A stretch of 49,091 nt of DNA from UBA5266 sp964610025 (lineage in GTDB: Bacteria; Bacteroidota; Bacteroidia; Bacteroidales; WCHB1-69), in the NCBI GenBank assembly GCA_964610025.1, contig CAZSTX010000009.1, positions 1 through 49,091 of the forward strand, in the 5' to 3' direction. A program made the translations under genes and the position numbers. Positions 35,805 to 44,910 of the stretch are shown one piece after another. Each line of letters starts with the position of its first letter. Position 1 is the stretch's first letter. Below the pieces are notes generated by a model. That model did no database searches. It saw nothing but the letters and a program-made list of their open reading frames with translations, and was not told the origin of the DNA.

Positions 35805-36026
35805 ATGTATTGGACTTTAGAGTTAGCCTCAAAATTAGAAGATGCCCCTTGGCCAGCTACCAAGGACGAATTAATAGACTACGCCATACGTTCGGGTGCT
35901 CCATTAGAAGTAGTAGAAAATCTAAAAGAGATTGAAGATGAAGGAGAAATATATGAAACCATAGAAGACATATGGCCTGATTATCCTTCTAAAGAAGACT
36001 TCTTTTTTCATGAGGATGAATATTAA
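35805..36026 (+). CDS. DUF2795 small acidic protein
   Basis: This 73-residue protein begins MYWTLELASKLEDAPWPATK, followed by an ELIDYAIRSGAP segment, and ends in a very acidic Phe-rich tail (KEDFFFHEDEY). It matches the DUF2795 family, which is highly conserved in Bacteroidetes and of unknown function. It is a single-gene unit: a -7 box 37 bp upstream and a strong terminator 14 bp downstream. Its extreme conservation and stand-alone transcription point to a basic role. Confidence 0.88.
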   Translation: MYWTLELASKLEDAPWPATKDELIDYAIRSGAPLEVVENLKEIEDEGEIYETIEDIWPDYPSKEDFFFHEDEY

Positions 36027-36040
36027 TTAATCTTATCATT

Positions 36041-36076
36041 AAAAAAAGAGTATGCTCGTTAGTATACTCTTTTTTT
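36041..36076 (+). terminator. Intrinsic terminator of the DUF2795 gene
   Basis: A perfect 13-bp stem pairs AAAAAAAGAGTAT with ATACTCTTTTTTT around a 10-nt loop; the seven T form the tail. Being nearly symmetric, it could work on both strands. Confidence 0.8.
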
Positions 36077-36113
36077 ATTTTTAACAATAAAACTTTTATA
36101 TTCTATTTTTTTA

Positions 36114-36121
36114 TATTTTTG
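36114..36121 (+). promoter_or_regulatory. Bacteroidetes -7 box for the CDP-sugar cluster
   Basis: TATTTTTG lies 46 bp upstream of rfbF and just after the DUF2795 terminator. It is the only such box I found ahead of the nine rightward glycan genes, so they probably form one operon. Confidence 0.5.
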
Positions 36122-36167
36122 TAACTTCTATTATTAGAAAACCTTTTATATTATAATATAAACACCT

Positions 36168-36935
36168 ATGAAAGTAGTTATTTTAGCAGGAGGATATGGC
36201 ACACGACTAAGCGAAAACACACATCTCATTCCAAAACCTATGATAGAAATTGGAGGCAAACCTATTATTTGGCACATTATGAAAATATATAGCTCCTATG
36301 GATTTGACGAATTTATCATTTGTTGCGGGTACAAACAATACGTAATTAAAGAATATTTTTCTAACTATTTCCGACACAATTGCGATATCACAGTAGATAT
36401 GTCAAACAACAGCATAGAAGTTCTTGACAATCACTCTGAAAATTGGAAAGTTACCATGGTTGATACCGGACTTGATACCATGACAGGAGGTAGAATAAAA
36501 CGTATTCAAAAATACATTGGTAACAATTCATTTCTTCTTACTTATGGAGATGGTCTCGCTGATGTAAATATTACTAAAACAATAGCAGCACATAATAAAT
36601 CAGGCAAACATTTATCTATGATGGCCTATCAACCAGGAGGGCATCTTGGCGTATTAGACATACAAGATAACGAAGTTAAATCATTTATAGAAAAACCCAA
36701 AGAATCGGGTACTTGGATTAATGCCGGTTTTTTTGTATGCGAACCTCAGATATTTGATTATTTAGAAGGAGACCACGAAATGTTTGAACGCCAACCTATG
36801 ACTCGTATGATGCAAAAATCTCAAATTCATGCCTTTCAACATACAGGATTTTGGAAACCCATGGATACATTAAGAGATCGCAATGAATTAAATGATCTTT
36901 GGGAAAAAGGAAATGCACCATGGAAAGTATGGTAA
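36168..36935 (+). CDS. rfbF: Glucose-1-phosphate cytidylyltransferase
   Basis: RfbF (255 residues) makes CDP-glucose from CTP and glucose-1-phosphate. ILAGGYGTRLSENT (5-18) is the nucleotidyltransferase signature, with PKPMIEIGGKPI (22-33) supplying the substrate Lys. The later FIEKPKESGTWINAGFFV and WKPMDTLRDR are typical of RfbF rather than GalU or RmlA. Length matches the family. It is the first gene of the CDP-3,6-dideoxyhexose block; rfbG follows after 17 bp. Confidence 0.96.
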   Translation: MKVVILAGGYGTRLSENTHLIPKPMIEIGGKPIIWHIMKIYSSYGFDEFIICCGYKQYVIKEYFSNYFRHNCDITVDMSNNSIEVLDNHSENWKVTMVDTGLDTMTGGRIKRIQKYIGNNSFLLTYGDGLADVNITKTIAAHNKSGKHLSMMAYQPGGHLGVLDIQDNEVKSFIEKPKESGTWINAGFFVCEPQIFDYLEGDHEMFERQPMTRMMQKSQIHAFQHTGFWKPMDTLRDRNELNDLWEKGNAPWKVW

Positions 36936-36952
36936 TTAAATAATGTATAATA

Positions 36953-38026
36953 ATGGATATAAAATCTTTTTATAAAAATAAAAAAATATTTATTACAGGA
37001 CATACTGGATTTAAAGGTTCTTGGTTGACAGCTATTTTGCATAATTTAGGAGCCGAAATAAAAGGCTATGCTTTAGCACCAGAAACAAATCCAGCTCTTT
37101 ATCATCTTATAGAAGGAGATAAATTATGTCATTCCGTTATTGGCGATATACGCAATGCTTCTTTTTTACATAAACATATTTCTCAATTTTCACCTGATAT
37201 AATCTTCCATCTTGCAGCTCAACCAATTGTAAGAACTTCTTACGACATACCACGCTGCACTTTCAACATCAATGCTATGGGAACTGTCAATTTACTTGAA
37301 TCTGTCCGAAAGTTGAAAAAAAAATGTATTGTTGTTATAATAACTACCGACAAAGTATACGAAAACAACGAAAGCGGACAAGCATATAAAGAAAACGACC
37401 GTTTAGGAGGTTACGACCCATATAGTGCAAGCAAAGCATGTGCCGAATTGATTATTCATTCTTATAGGCAATCTTTTTTCAATCCAAAAGACTATTCCCA
37501 GCACCAAATAGCAATAGCATCAGCACGAGCTGGCAATGTAATAGGCGGAGGCGATTGGGCAAAAGACCGTTTGCTTCCCGATATTATTAGAGCTTTAGCA
37601 AAAAACGAAACAATTAATATTCGCAACCCTAAAGCCGTAAGACCTTGGCAACATGTATTAGAACCTCTATGGGGCTACCTTACACTTGCAATGAAAATGA
37701 ACCAAGAACCTATGCTGTATGCAGATGCTTTTAATTTTGGTCCTTATCCTCACGATGTGATAACTGTCAATCAAATGACAGATTTAGCTATTCAAATTTG
37801 GGGAAAAGGCAAAGTAGCATACCCCAAACTGCAAGCACAAGTACACGAAGCTGATTTATTGTCGCTTGATATCGAAAAAGCAAAAAACACACTTCATTGG
37901 TATCCAAAATTAAATGCAGAACAAGCATTAACATATACTCTAAAATGGTATCAAAATTATTATCATAAAACTACAAACATATTAGACTTTACCATTCAAC
38001 AATTAAATAATTACATGAAAATATAG
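36953..38026 (+). CDS. rfbG: CDP-glucose 4,6-dehydratase
   Basis: RfbG (357 residues) converts CDP-glucose to CDP-4-keto-6-deoxyglucose. The NAD-binding motif is TGHTGFKGSWL (15-25), characteristic of this group. AAQPIVRTSY, ITTDKVYEN and YDPYSASKACAE (with YxxxK) form the active site, and VRPWQHVLEPLWGYL is a family signature. It is an extended short-chain dehydrogenase. rfbH starts 5 bp after the stop. Confidence 0.96.
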   Translation: MDIKSFYKNKKIFITGHTGFKGSWLTAILHNLGAEIKGYALAPETNPALYHLIEGDKLCHSVIGDIRNASFLHKHISQFSPDIIFHLAAQPIVRTSYDIPRCTFNINAMGTVNLLESVRKLKKKCIVVIITTDKVYENNESGQAYKENDRLGGYDPYSASKACAELIIHSYRQSFFNPKDYSQHQIAIASARAGNVIGGGDWAKDRLLPDIIRALAKNETINIRNPKAVRPWQHVLEPLWGYLTLAMKMNQEPMLYADAFNFGPYPHDVITVNQMTDLAIQIWGKGKVAYPKLQAQVHEADLLSLDIEKAKNTLHWYPKLNAEQALTYTLKWYQNYYHKTTNILDFTIQQLNNYMKI

Positions 38027-38031
38027 CTATT

Positions 38032-39363
38032 ATGACAAAACGTGATCAAATACTTGCTTTAGTAAAAGAATATTACAAAGAAACTTTTGAAACAAAAAAA
38101 CCTTTTGAACCCGGCGATCATATCGACTACGGAGGCAGAAAATTCGATGCAGAAGAAATATATAATTTAGTAGATGCATCGCTCGATTTTTGGTTAACAT
38201 CAGGACGTTATACACAGCAATTTGAAAAAGAATTTGCCGAATACTTTGGTATCAAATACTGCTTACTTACCAATTCGGGATCTTCAGCAAATCTCTTAGC
38301 TTTTAATGCACTAACATCTCCCATGCTAAAAGAAAGAGCAATAAAAAAAGGAGATGAAATCATTACAGTAGCAGCAGGTTTTCCAACAACAGTAGCCCCT
38401 GCTATCCAATTTGGTGCTATTCCTGTTTTTGTTGATGTTACTATTCCGCAATACAACATCGATTGCTCGCAATTAGAAAAAGCTCTATCACCTAAAACAA
38501 AAGCGGTAATGATAGCCCACACACTTGGCAACCCTTTCGATTTAGAAAAAATAAAAGCATTTTGCGAAAAACATCATCTATGGCTCGTAGAAGATAATTG
38601 TGATGCCTTAGGTTCCAAATATTTTATTAATGGAGAATGGAAATACACAGGCACTATCGGCGACATTGGCACTTCGAGTTTTTATCCCCCCCACCATATT
38701 ACTATGGGAGAAGGAGGAGCTGTTTACACTAACAATCCTCTTTTGCATCGCATTATAACTTCATTTCGTGGATGGGGGCGCGATTGTTTTTGTGGGTCCG
38801 GTAAAGATAACACTTGCAAACAACGTTTTTCGCAACAACACGGACTGCTTCCCTTTGGTTATGACCATAAATACGTCTATTCTCATTTTGGATATAATCT
38901 GAAAGTAACAGACATGCAAGCAGCTATAGGATGTGCACAATTAAAAAAAATAGCCAGTTTTGTTGCCGACAGAATAAAAAATTGGACATATTTAAAAGAA
39001 CGATTAAGTGAATTATCCAATATTTTTATACTGCCAGAGCCTGCACCTAATTCAATTCCATCTTGGTTTGGATTCCTATTGACTATTAAGCCTACAGCTA
39101 AATTTAAAAGAATTGAAATAATACAACATTTGGAAAATAAAAATATTCAAACTCGTTTGCTTTTTGCTGGCAATTTGATTAAACATCCTTGTTTTGACCA
39201 AATGCGCGAAACAGGTCAAGGTTATAGAGTTGTTGGCGAATTAACAAATAGCGATATTATTACTGAAAATACTTTTTGGATAGGTGTTTATCCCGGAATG
39301 CAGCAAGAAATGTTGAAATACATGGCAGACGAAATTATTAATTTTGCAAATACTCATCAATAA
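38032..39363 (+). CDS. rfbH: CDP-4-keto-6-deoxyglucose-3-dehydratase (E1, PLP/[2Fe-2S])
   Basis: RfbH (443 residues) removes the C3 hydroxyl, giving a 3,6-dideoxy sugar intermediate. It uses pyridoxamine phosphate and a [2Fe-2S] cluster. The Lys normally bound to PLP in this fold is replaced by His: PPHHITMGEGG (219-229). The cluster cysteines lie in CFCGSGKDNTCKQRF (252-266). VEDNCDALG (187-195) carries the PLP-binding Asp. The enzyme needs an electron-donating reductase (E3, RfbI/AscD type); no such gene is in the window. Confidence 0.96.
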   Translation: MTKRDQILALVKEYYKETFETKKPFEPGDHIDYGGRKFDAEEIYNLVDASLDFWLTSGRYTQQFEKEFAEYFGIKYCLLTNSGSSANLLAFNALTSPMLKERAIKKGDEIITVAAGFPTTVAPAIQFGAIPVFVDVTIPQYNIDCSQLEKALSPKTKAVMIAHTLGNPFDLEKIKAFCEKHHLWLVEDNCDALGSKYFINGEWKYTGTIGDIGTSSFYPPHHITMGEGGAVYTNNPLLHRIITSFRGWGRDCFCGSGKDNTCKQRFSQQHGLLPFGYDHKYVYSHFGYNLKVTDMQAAIGCAQLKKIASFVADRIKNWTYLKERLSELSNIFILPEPAPNSIPSWFGFLLTIKPTAKFKRIEIIQHLENKNIQTRLLFAGNLIKHPCFDQMRETGQGYRVVGELTNSDIITENTFWIGVYPGMQQEMLKYMADEIINFANTHQ

Positions 39364-39372
39364 GCAACACAA

Positions 39373-39912
39373 ATGGAAATTCTGACAACGATATTACCTG
39401 ATTTATTCATTATAAAAAATATTATTTCACAAGACAATAGAGGTGAGTTTAGAAAAGTATTTACGTCTGATGTATTTACACTAAACAATTTAGACACTAA
39501 TTTTAAAGAGTTTTATTATTCTGTTTCACATAAAAACACTATCAGAGGCATGCACTTTCAAAATCCTCCACACGATCATAACAAACTCGTTTTTGTAAGT
39601 CAAGGTGTTATAGTTGATGTTGTTTTAGATATACGTAAAAACTCTCCCACTTACGGCAAACACATTCACTTCACATTAAGTGCTGAAAATGGAATCGCAT
39701 TGTATATTCCCAAAGGAATGGCACATGGATTTTTAGCTAAAGAAGATTTTTCTATTGTAAATTATATTCAAACATCCTTATATTCAAAAGAATACGATAA
39801 TGGAATAGTATACAATTCTTTTGGATTTGATTGGAAAACAAAAAATGCTATTGTATCAAAAAGAGACATGTCTTTTGAAGTATTTCAGAATTTTAAAACC
39901 CCATTTTTATGA
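39373..39912 (+). CDS. RmlC-like sugar-nucleotide epimerase (possibly AscE-like)
   Basis: The 179-residue cupin shows the RmlC pattern: NRGEFRKVF (22-30), RGMHFQNPPHDHNKLV (58-73) with the base His61, DVVLDIRKNSPTYG (82-95) and PKGMAHGFLA (113-122). RmlC makes dTDP-4-keto-rhamnose. Here the gene sits directly after rfbH with no rmlA, rmlB or rmlD nearby. The AscE enzyme of ascarylose synthesis, a CDP-sugar 5-epimerase of this fold, therefore fits better. The substrate is inferred from context. Its stop overlaps the next start (ATGA). Confidence 0.8.
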   Translation: MEILTTILPDLFIIKNIISQDNRGEFRKVFTSDVFTLNNLDTNFKEFYYSVSHKNTIRGMHFQNPPHDHNKLVFVSQGVIVDVVLDIRKNSPTYGKHIHFTLSAENGIALYIPKGMAHGFLAKEDFSIVNYIQTSLYSKEYDNGIVYNSFGFDWKTKNAIVSKRDMSFEVFQNFKTPFL

Positions 39913-40790
39913 ATTTATTAGTAACAGGAGGCACGGGATTTATAGGAACACATCTTGTCAAATCATTGGCAGCAAATCATAATATACATGTTTTGCTTCC
40001 ACCTAATTTAGAGGCTATTTTACCTGAAAATGTAAAATCTTTCATTTTTTCAGATAACATCAATGAGTTAAACACTTATCTTATTGAAAATAAAATAGAA
40101 GGAATTGTACATTTAGCTACTTTATTTATAGCACAACATCAAGCCTATGAAATCAAAGATTTAATTCTTTCGAATATTTATCTTGGCACTGCTATTTTAG
40201 AAGCTATAAAAGGAAGCAAAATAAAATGGTTTTTAAACACAGGCACCATTTGGCAAAACTATCGACCTAATTGCAAACGATACCATCCTACTAACTTATA
40301 TGCTGCTACAAAACAAGCCTTTATCAACATGGCTGCTTATTATGTTGAAACAAACAAGCTGAAATTTACAACTTTAAAACTTTCAGACACCTTTGGAGAT
40401 GGGGATACACGCCGCAAATTATTTACTGTTTTAAAAGAAGCAAGCACCACAGGCACAACACTTCAAATGTCGCCCGGAGATCAGTATTTAGACATTTTAC
40501 ACATTAAAGATATTATTGCAGGATTTACACATTTAATTAATTTATTAAACGAAAATATAAAATTAGAATCCGAATATGTGCTTACAGCACAGCAGCGTTA
40601 CACCTTAAAAGAAATAATTGCCCTATTCGAAAAAGTAAGCGGCAAATCACTCAATATCAATTGGGGTGGGCTACCTTATCGTCAAAGAGAAATTATGCAA
40701 CCATGGAAAAAAGGAAAAGTTTTACCCGGTTGGCAAGCCTCCTTATCGCTCGAACAAGGAATTGCATTATACTTAAAACATAGCAAATGA
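39909..40790 (+). CDS. NAD(P)-dependent sugar-nucleotide reductase/epimerase (SDR)
   Basis: The 293-residue extended short-chain dehydrogenase has VTGGTGFIGTHL (5-16) and the YxxxK pair Y131/K135 in NLYAATKQAF. LNTGTIWQN (109-117) supplies the Thr. LDILHIKDII is the conserved lower-helix segment. It overlaps the epimerase-like gene by four bases and the GT2 gene by four bases. In a CDP-dideoxyhexose cluster this position is occupied by the final 4-keto reductase (AscF, RfbJ or RfbS type). Which sugar it makes cannot be read directly. Confidence 0.8.
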   Translation: MNLLVTGGTGFIGTHLVKSLAANHNIHVLLPPNLEAILPENVKSFIFSDNINELNTYLIENKIEGIVHLATLFIAQHQAYEIKDLILSNIYLGTAILEAIKGSKIKWFLNTGTIWQNYRPNCKRYHPTNLYAATKQAFINMAAYYVETNKLKFTTLKLSDTFGDGDTRRKLFTVLKEASTTGTTLQMSPGDQYLDILHIKDIIAGFTHLINLLNENIKLESEYVLTAQQRYTLKEIIALFEKVSGKSLNINWGGLPYRQREIMQPWKKGKVLPGWQASLSLEQGIALYLKHSK

Positions 40791-41638
40791 TAGATAAAGC
40801 AACATATAACACTCCTTTAGTAAGTGTTTGTATTCCTACTTACAACGCTAAAGATTCTATTATAAACACGCTAAACAGTGTAATAAATCAAACATACAAA
40901 CATCTTGAAATTATTATTTGCGATAATCAATCAACAGACAATACAGTTGAACACATAAAAACAATTAAAGATTCAAGAATACAACTAAATATCAATAGTG
41001 AGAACTTTGGTATGATAGGAAATTTTAACATTGTATTATCAAAAGCAAATGGCATATATGTAAAATTATTATGTGCTGACGATATAATAGAACCCGATTG
41101 TATCGAAAAACAGGTTAAGGTCTTTCTTAACAATCCAACTAATAACATTGTAATGGTAACTGCTGAAAAATATGTCATCGACAGTAAAGGGAAACGCATG
41201 TTTGTCAAACGTTTTCCAGGCAAAGCAGGCATTTATCAAGGCGAAAATGTTATTAGAAAAAGTTTTCGTTATGGAACCAATATTTTCGGCGAACCCGGCA
41301 TAGCACTGTTTTTAAACGACAGCATTCGCAAAGCAGGACCTATCAATATTCCTCCAGCACTAAGCTATGTAGTAGATTTACAGCTATATTCTCAAATTTT
41401 AAAGATTGGAAATCTTTTTGTAATTAAGCAGCCTTTGTTTTCATTCAGAATATCTTCAACTTCTTTTACAGCCTCTTCCAAATGGGAAGCTCCAAAAGTA
41501 TTTAATCAATTGAGAAAAAAATACACAAAAGAAAATTTTATACAATTCACACTTATCGACCAAGCCCTTGCTTTTATAATGTCTTGGATATTAAGTATTG
41601 CACGAAATCTAATTTTTAAATTCACTAATAAAAAATAA
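40787..41638 (+). CDS. Glycosyltransferase family 2
   Basis: The 283-residue protein has the GT-A fold: VSVCIPTYNAKDSIINTLNS (12-31), ICDNQSTDNT and the metal-binding Asp pair in LLCADDIIEPDC. A basic C-terminal segment with one hydrophobic stretch (FIMSWILSIARNLIF) may touch the membrane. It is presumably a transferase for the dideoxyhexose or a neighbouring sugar of a surface glycan. Donor and acceptor are unknown. It is translationally coupled to the reductase by overlap. Confidence 0.85.
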   Translation: MIDKATYNTPLVSVCIPTYNAKDSIINTLNSVINQTYKHLEIIICDNQSTDNTVEHIKTIKDSRIQLNINSENFGMIGNFNIVLSKANGIYVKLLCADDIIEPDCIEKQVKVFLNNPTNNIVMVTAEKYVIDSKGKRMFVKRFPGKAGIYQGENVIRKSFRYGTNIFGEPGIALFLNDSIRKAGPINIPPALSYVVDLQLYSQILKIGNLFVIKQPLFSFRISSTSFTASSKWEAPKVFNQLRKKYTKENFIQFTLIDQALAFIMSWILSIARNLIFKFTNKK

Positions 41639-41643
41639 AATCT

Positions 41644-42573
41644 ATGTTACTATCAGTTATTATACCTTGCTATAACGAAGAATTGGTAATAGAAGAGACC
41701 TATAAGCGTCTGACTTCTGTTTTAGAAAACATACCACACTCTTACGAATTAATTTTTATCAATGATGGTAGTCGTGATAAAACCTATGACATTTTATTTC
41801 AATTATCAGAAAAAGATACAAAAGTTAAAATACTTCATTTCTCACGCAACTTTGGACATCAAAGTGCAGTTACAGCAGGCATTAATCATTGCAATGGCGA
41901 TGCAGCCGTGATTATCGACTCCGACTTACAAGACCCACCAGAAGTCATTATCGATATGCTAAAAATAATGGAAGAAGAAAAAGCAAATGTAGTGTATGGT
42001 GTACGTAAAAAACGCAAAGGCGAAACGTGGTTTAAATTAGTAACTGCCAAATATTTTTACCGTTTCTTAAATAATCTATCCGATGTAAAGTTCCCTGTCG
42101 ATACAGGCGATTTTCGCTTAATCGATCGGCATATAATCACAACTTTTAACCACATGGAAGAAAAAAACAAATACATACGTGGATTAATCAGCTGGATGGG
42201 TTACAAACAATTACCTTGTTATTACGAAAGAGAAGAACGTTTTGCAGGCGAAACAAAATATCCTTTAAAAAAAATGTTAAAGTTTGCAATGATTGGCGTC
42301 TTTTATTTTTCTAAAAAGCCATTAAAATTAGCCACCTATGCCGGGTTTATCTCCGTTGCTATAGGTATTCTCTACGCCTTAATTGCTCTAATAACAAAAC
42401 TAATTAATCCCGGCGCATTGGTAACAGGATGGACAACACTCATTGTTTTGATTGTTTTTTTTGGAGGAGTACAACTATTAACCATTGGAGTATTAGGTCA
42501 ATATATGGGAAATCTTTTTGATGAAGCAAAAAAACGGCCTGAATATATTGTTGGCGAAAAAATAAATTTTTAA
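41644..42573 (+). CDS. Polyprenyl-phosphate glycosyltransferase (GtrB/DPM1-like GT2)
   Basis: The 309-residue protein has VIIPCYNEELVIEE (5-18), FINDGSRDKT and the DSDLQDPP (93-100) metal site typical of GtrB/ArnC/DPM1-like enzymes. These attach a sugar to undecaprenyl phosphate. VDTGDFRLIDR is a further subgroup signature. Two C-terminal membrane helices (about 230-252 and 263-285) are also typical. It is followed by a GT-C enzyme that would use the lipid-linked sugar on the outer face of the membrane. No GtrA flippase gene is visible. Confidence 0.88.
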   Translation: MLLSVIIPCYNEELVIEETYKRLTSVLENIPHSYELIFINDGSRDKTYDILFQLSEKDTKVKILHFSRNFGHQSAVTAGINHCNGDAAVIIDSDLQDPPEVIIDMLKIMEEEKANVVYGVRKKRKGETWFKLVTAKYFYRFLNNLSDVKFPVDTGDFRLIDRHIITTFNHMEEKNKYIRGLISWMGYKQLPCYYEREERFAGETKYPLKKMLKFAMIGVFYFSKKPLKLATYAGFISVAIGILYALIALITKLINPGALVTGWTTLIVLIVFFGGVQLLTIGVLGQYMGNLFDEAKKRPEYIVGEKINF

Positions 42574-42594
42574 CAATTAAGATTAAAATAACAT

Positions 42595-44841
42595 ATGAAA
42601 TTCAATTTCGATTATTTCAAAAATAAAAACAACATTACTTGGATAGCTTTTTTTGCTGTTCTATTAATAGCTATGATTTTAATGAGTATAGATGCTGGCA
42701 TGAATGGAGATGAAGAAATGCAAGCTACTCATGCAAGCAATGTACTTGATTATTATCAAAGTTTTGGAAAAGACACAGCAGCTGTTTCTACAACTATTTT
42801 AAAAAATGGGAATCCAGAATTTTGGAATCTTCCTTATTATGGACAAGTGATTGATAATCTTGCAAGTTTTATTGCACGTTTTTTCAATATAGAAGATATA
42901 ATGCTCACACGGCATATCGTTAGCGCCATTTTTGGATGGATAGCAATCCTATTTGTAGCCTTAATGAGTTTGCGAATCAGTGGAAATCAAAAAGCTGCTG
43001 TATTTACAGCTTTGCTATTATTTCTATCACCGCGTTTTATAGGACATTCTTTTAATAACATTAAAGATGTTTCTTTTGCTACTGCTATGATAATGGGCAT
43101 CTATTATATTTATCTGTTTTTAAGCGAATTTCCCTATCCTAAACGTGCAACTGTAATTAAATTAACTTTAAGCATCGCTTTTGCAATGGCAATTCGTGTA
43201 CCCGGCATATTGCTACTCCCCTATTTTGCCTTATTTAGCTTAGTTTTTCTTATCCGTCAACATTATATCAATAAAGCTTTAAAAAAATCGACAGATACCA
43301 AAAGAAAAATAAAAATAACTATTCAAAAAGAACATACTATTTCATATCTATTTCGCAAGCTGTTAAAATACGGTATAGGCATTGCATTAGCTGCTTACGT
43401 ACTCATGGTATTGGCATGGCCCTATGCTATCGAAGCGCCCATTGCTCATGTAAAAGAAGCATTTTCAGGCATGTCTCAATTTTCTACCGGAATACGTCAA
43501 GTGTTTGAAGGAAATTTTCAATGGTCTGATGCTTTTCCTTGGTATTACACTCCTAAATATATATTAATTACTATTCCTATTGCAGTAATTATTGGAATGC
43601 TCATTTATCCTTTTATAGGTGGATGGAAAAAAGAAAAACGTTTTTCGACTTTTATTATTTATTTCACATTTATTTTTCCTATTTTTTGGATTATTTATAC
43701 AAAAGCCAACGTATATGGAGGCTGGAGACATTCGCTATTCACTTATTTACCAATGGTAATAGCTGCTGGTTTAGGATTTGATGCTTTGGTAGAAATAGTA
43801 AAAAATAAATATGCCAAAATACTATTAAGTTTTCTTCCTTTTGTGTTGTTACTTCCTCCTTTTTTCTATATCGCAAAAAACCATCCTTATGAATACGTTT
43901 ATTTCAACAAAACAATAGGTGGCGTAAAAGGTGCTTATGGAAATTACGAATTAGATTATTATTATCACTCTACACGAGAAGCTTCGGAGTGGATTATTAA
44001 AAATGCTGAAAAATCAGGATTAGAAACCGGCGATAAAATCATAGTAGCTACTTGGCATCCTGCTTCGGTAAGCTATTATTTCCGCCACGACACAAATCGT
44101 TTTTCCATCGGATTTGCTCGTTGGTATGAAAGGGGAAATTCCGATTGGGATTATGCTATATTTGTTATTACAGGCATAGCACCCGAATTACAAAAGAGTC
44201 AGTTTTTTCCTCCTACAAACACCGTACATACCATCACAGTAGACGGAAAACCAATCTGTTTGATATTAAAACGTAATGATAAATCTGATATGATAGCTTA
44301 TCAATACAAAGAAGCACAAGCATACGATAGTGCCTTATTGTATTTAGAAAAAGCCATTGTGCTCAATCCAGCCAATGAAGCAAGTTTAATCAATATAATA
44401 GAAATATATTTCGATACCAAACAATTAGAAAAAGCAAAAACATATATCGATAAATTTCTCGCAATAGAACCTCACAACGAAATTGCCAACTTATATTTAA
44501 TGAATTATTATTTAAGTATAAATAAGATAGACCAAGCAACACAAATATGCAATTTACTAAAAACTATCAATTATAAAAATGTACAAGCCTATTTAGTATT
44601 AAGCGATATTTATATGAACAGAGGCAACCTGATAGGAGCCGAACAAGAATTATTATCCTTAATAGATGTAGGAAGAATAGATGACCATATAGCACAAAAA
44701 CTAATGAAAGTATTCCAAGCACAAGGACTGAACGAAAGAGCCGCTGCTAAAAAACTCTATAAAGTCCTTGCCGACAGTTTTAAGAAAAATGGACAAAAAG
44801 ACTTGTATTACGAATACCAACAAGCCTATGAAAGAATGTAA
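42595..44841 (+). CDS. GT-C membrane glycosyltransferase with C-terminal TPR domain
   Basis: The 748-residue protein starts with a membrane helix (about 14-33). A first extracytoplasmic loop contains DAGMNGDEEMQATHA, the acidic motif of GT-C (GT39/PMT-like) transferases that use lipid-linked sugars. About ten more helices run to near 420. The rest is soluble, with at least three tetratricopeptide-type repeats (about 565-748), for example YDSALLYLEKAIVLNPANEA and LEKAKTYIDKFLAIEPHNEI. This tail may bind the acceptor or a partner. It is the last gene of the cluster and pairs naturally with the upstream GtrB-like enzyme. Confidence 0.82.
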   Translation: MKFNFDYFKNKNNITWIAFFAVLLIAMILMSIDAGMNGDEEMQATHASNVLDYYQSFGKDTAAVSTTILKNGNPEFWNLPYYGQVIDNLASFIARFFNIEDIMLTRHIVSAIFGWIAILFVALMSLRISGNQKAAVFTALLLFLSPRFIGHSFNNIKDVSFATAMIMGIYYIYLFLSEFPYPKRATVIKLTLSIAFAMAIRVPGILLLPYFALFSLVFLIRQHYINKALKKSTDTKRKIKITIQKEHTISYLFRKLLKYGIGIALAAYVLMVLAWPYAIEAPIAHVKEAFSGMSQFSTGIRQVFEGNFQWSDAFPWYYTPKYILITIPIAVIIGMLIYPFIGGWKKEKRFSTFIIYFTFIFPIFWIIYTKANVYGGWRHSLFTYLPMVIAAGLGFDALVEIVKNKYAKILLSFLPFVLLLPPFFYIAKNHPYEYVYFNKTIGGVKGAYGNYELDYYYHSTREASEWIIKNAEKSGLETGDKIIVATWHPASVSYYFRHDTNRFSIGFARWYERGNSDWDYAIFVITGIAPELQKSQFFPPTNTVHTITVDGKPICLILKRNDKSDMIAYQYKEAQAYDSALLYLEKAIVLNPANEASLINIIEIYFDTKQLEKAKTYIDKFLAIEPHNEIANLYLMNYYLSINKIDQATQICNLLKTINYKNVQAYLVLSDIYMNRGNLIGAEQELLSLIDVGRIDDHIAQKLMKVFQAQGLNERAAAKKLYKVLADSFKKNGQKDLYYEYQQAYERM

Positions 44842-44910
44842 TAAAAAAGATATTCTGCTTAGTATCCTAAACAAAACACCTTTTTAATTACATAAGTTTT
44901 TTATTGATTA

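Noticed and set aside
39373..39912. dTDP-rhamnose synthesis
   Set aside because: Although RmlC-like, there is no rmlA, rmlB or rmlD in the window and the three preceding genes are CDP-specific.
44842..44910. Possible terminator between the glycan cluster and DUF3276
   Set aside because: Only a four-base stem (GATA/TATC) can be formed and T-runs are not next to a stem.
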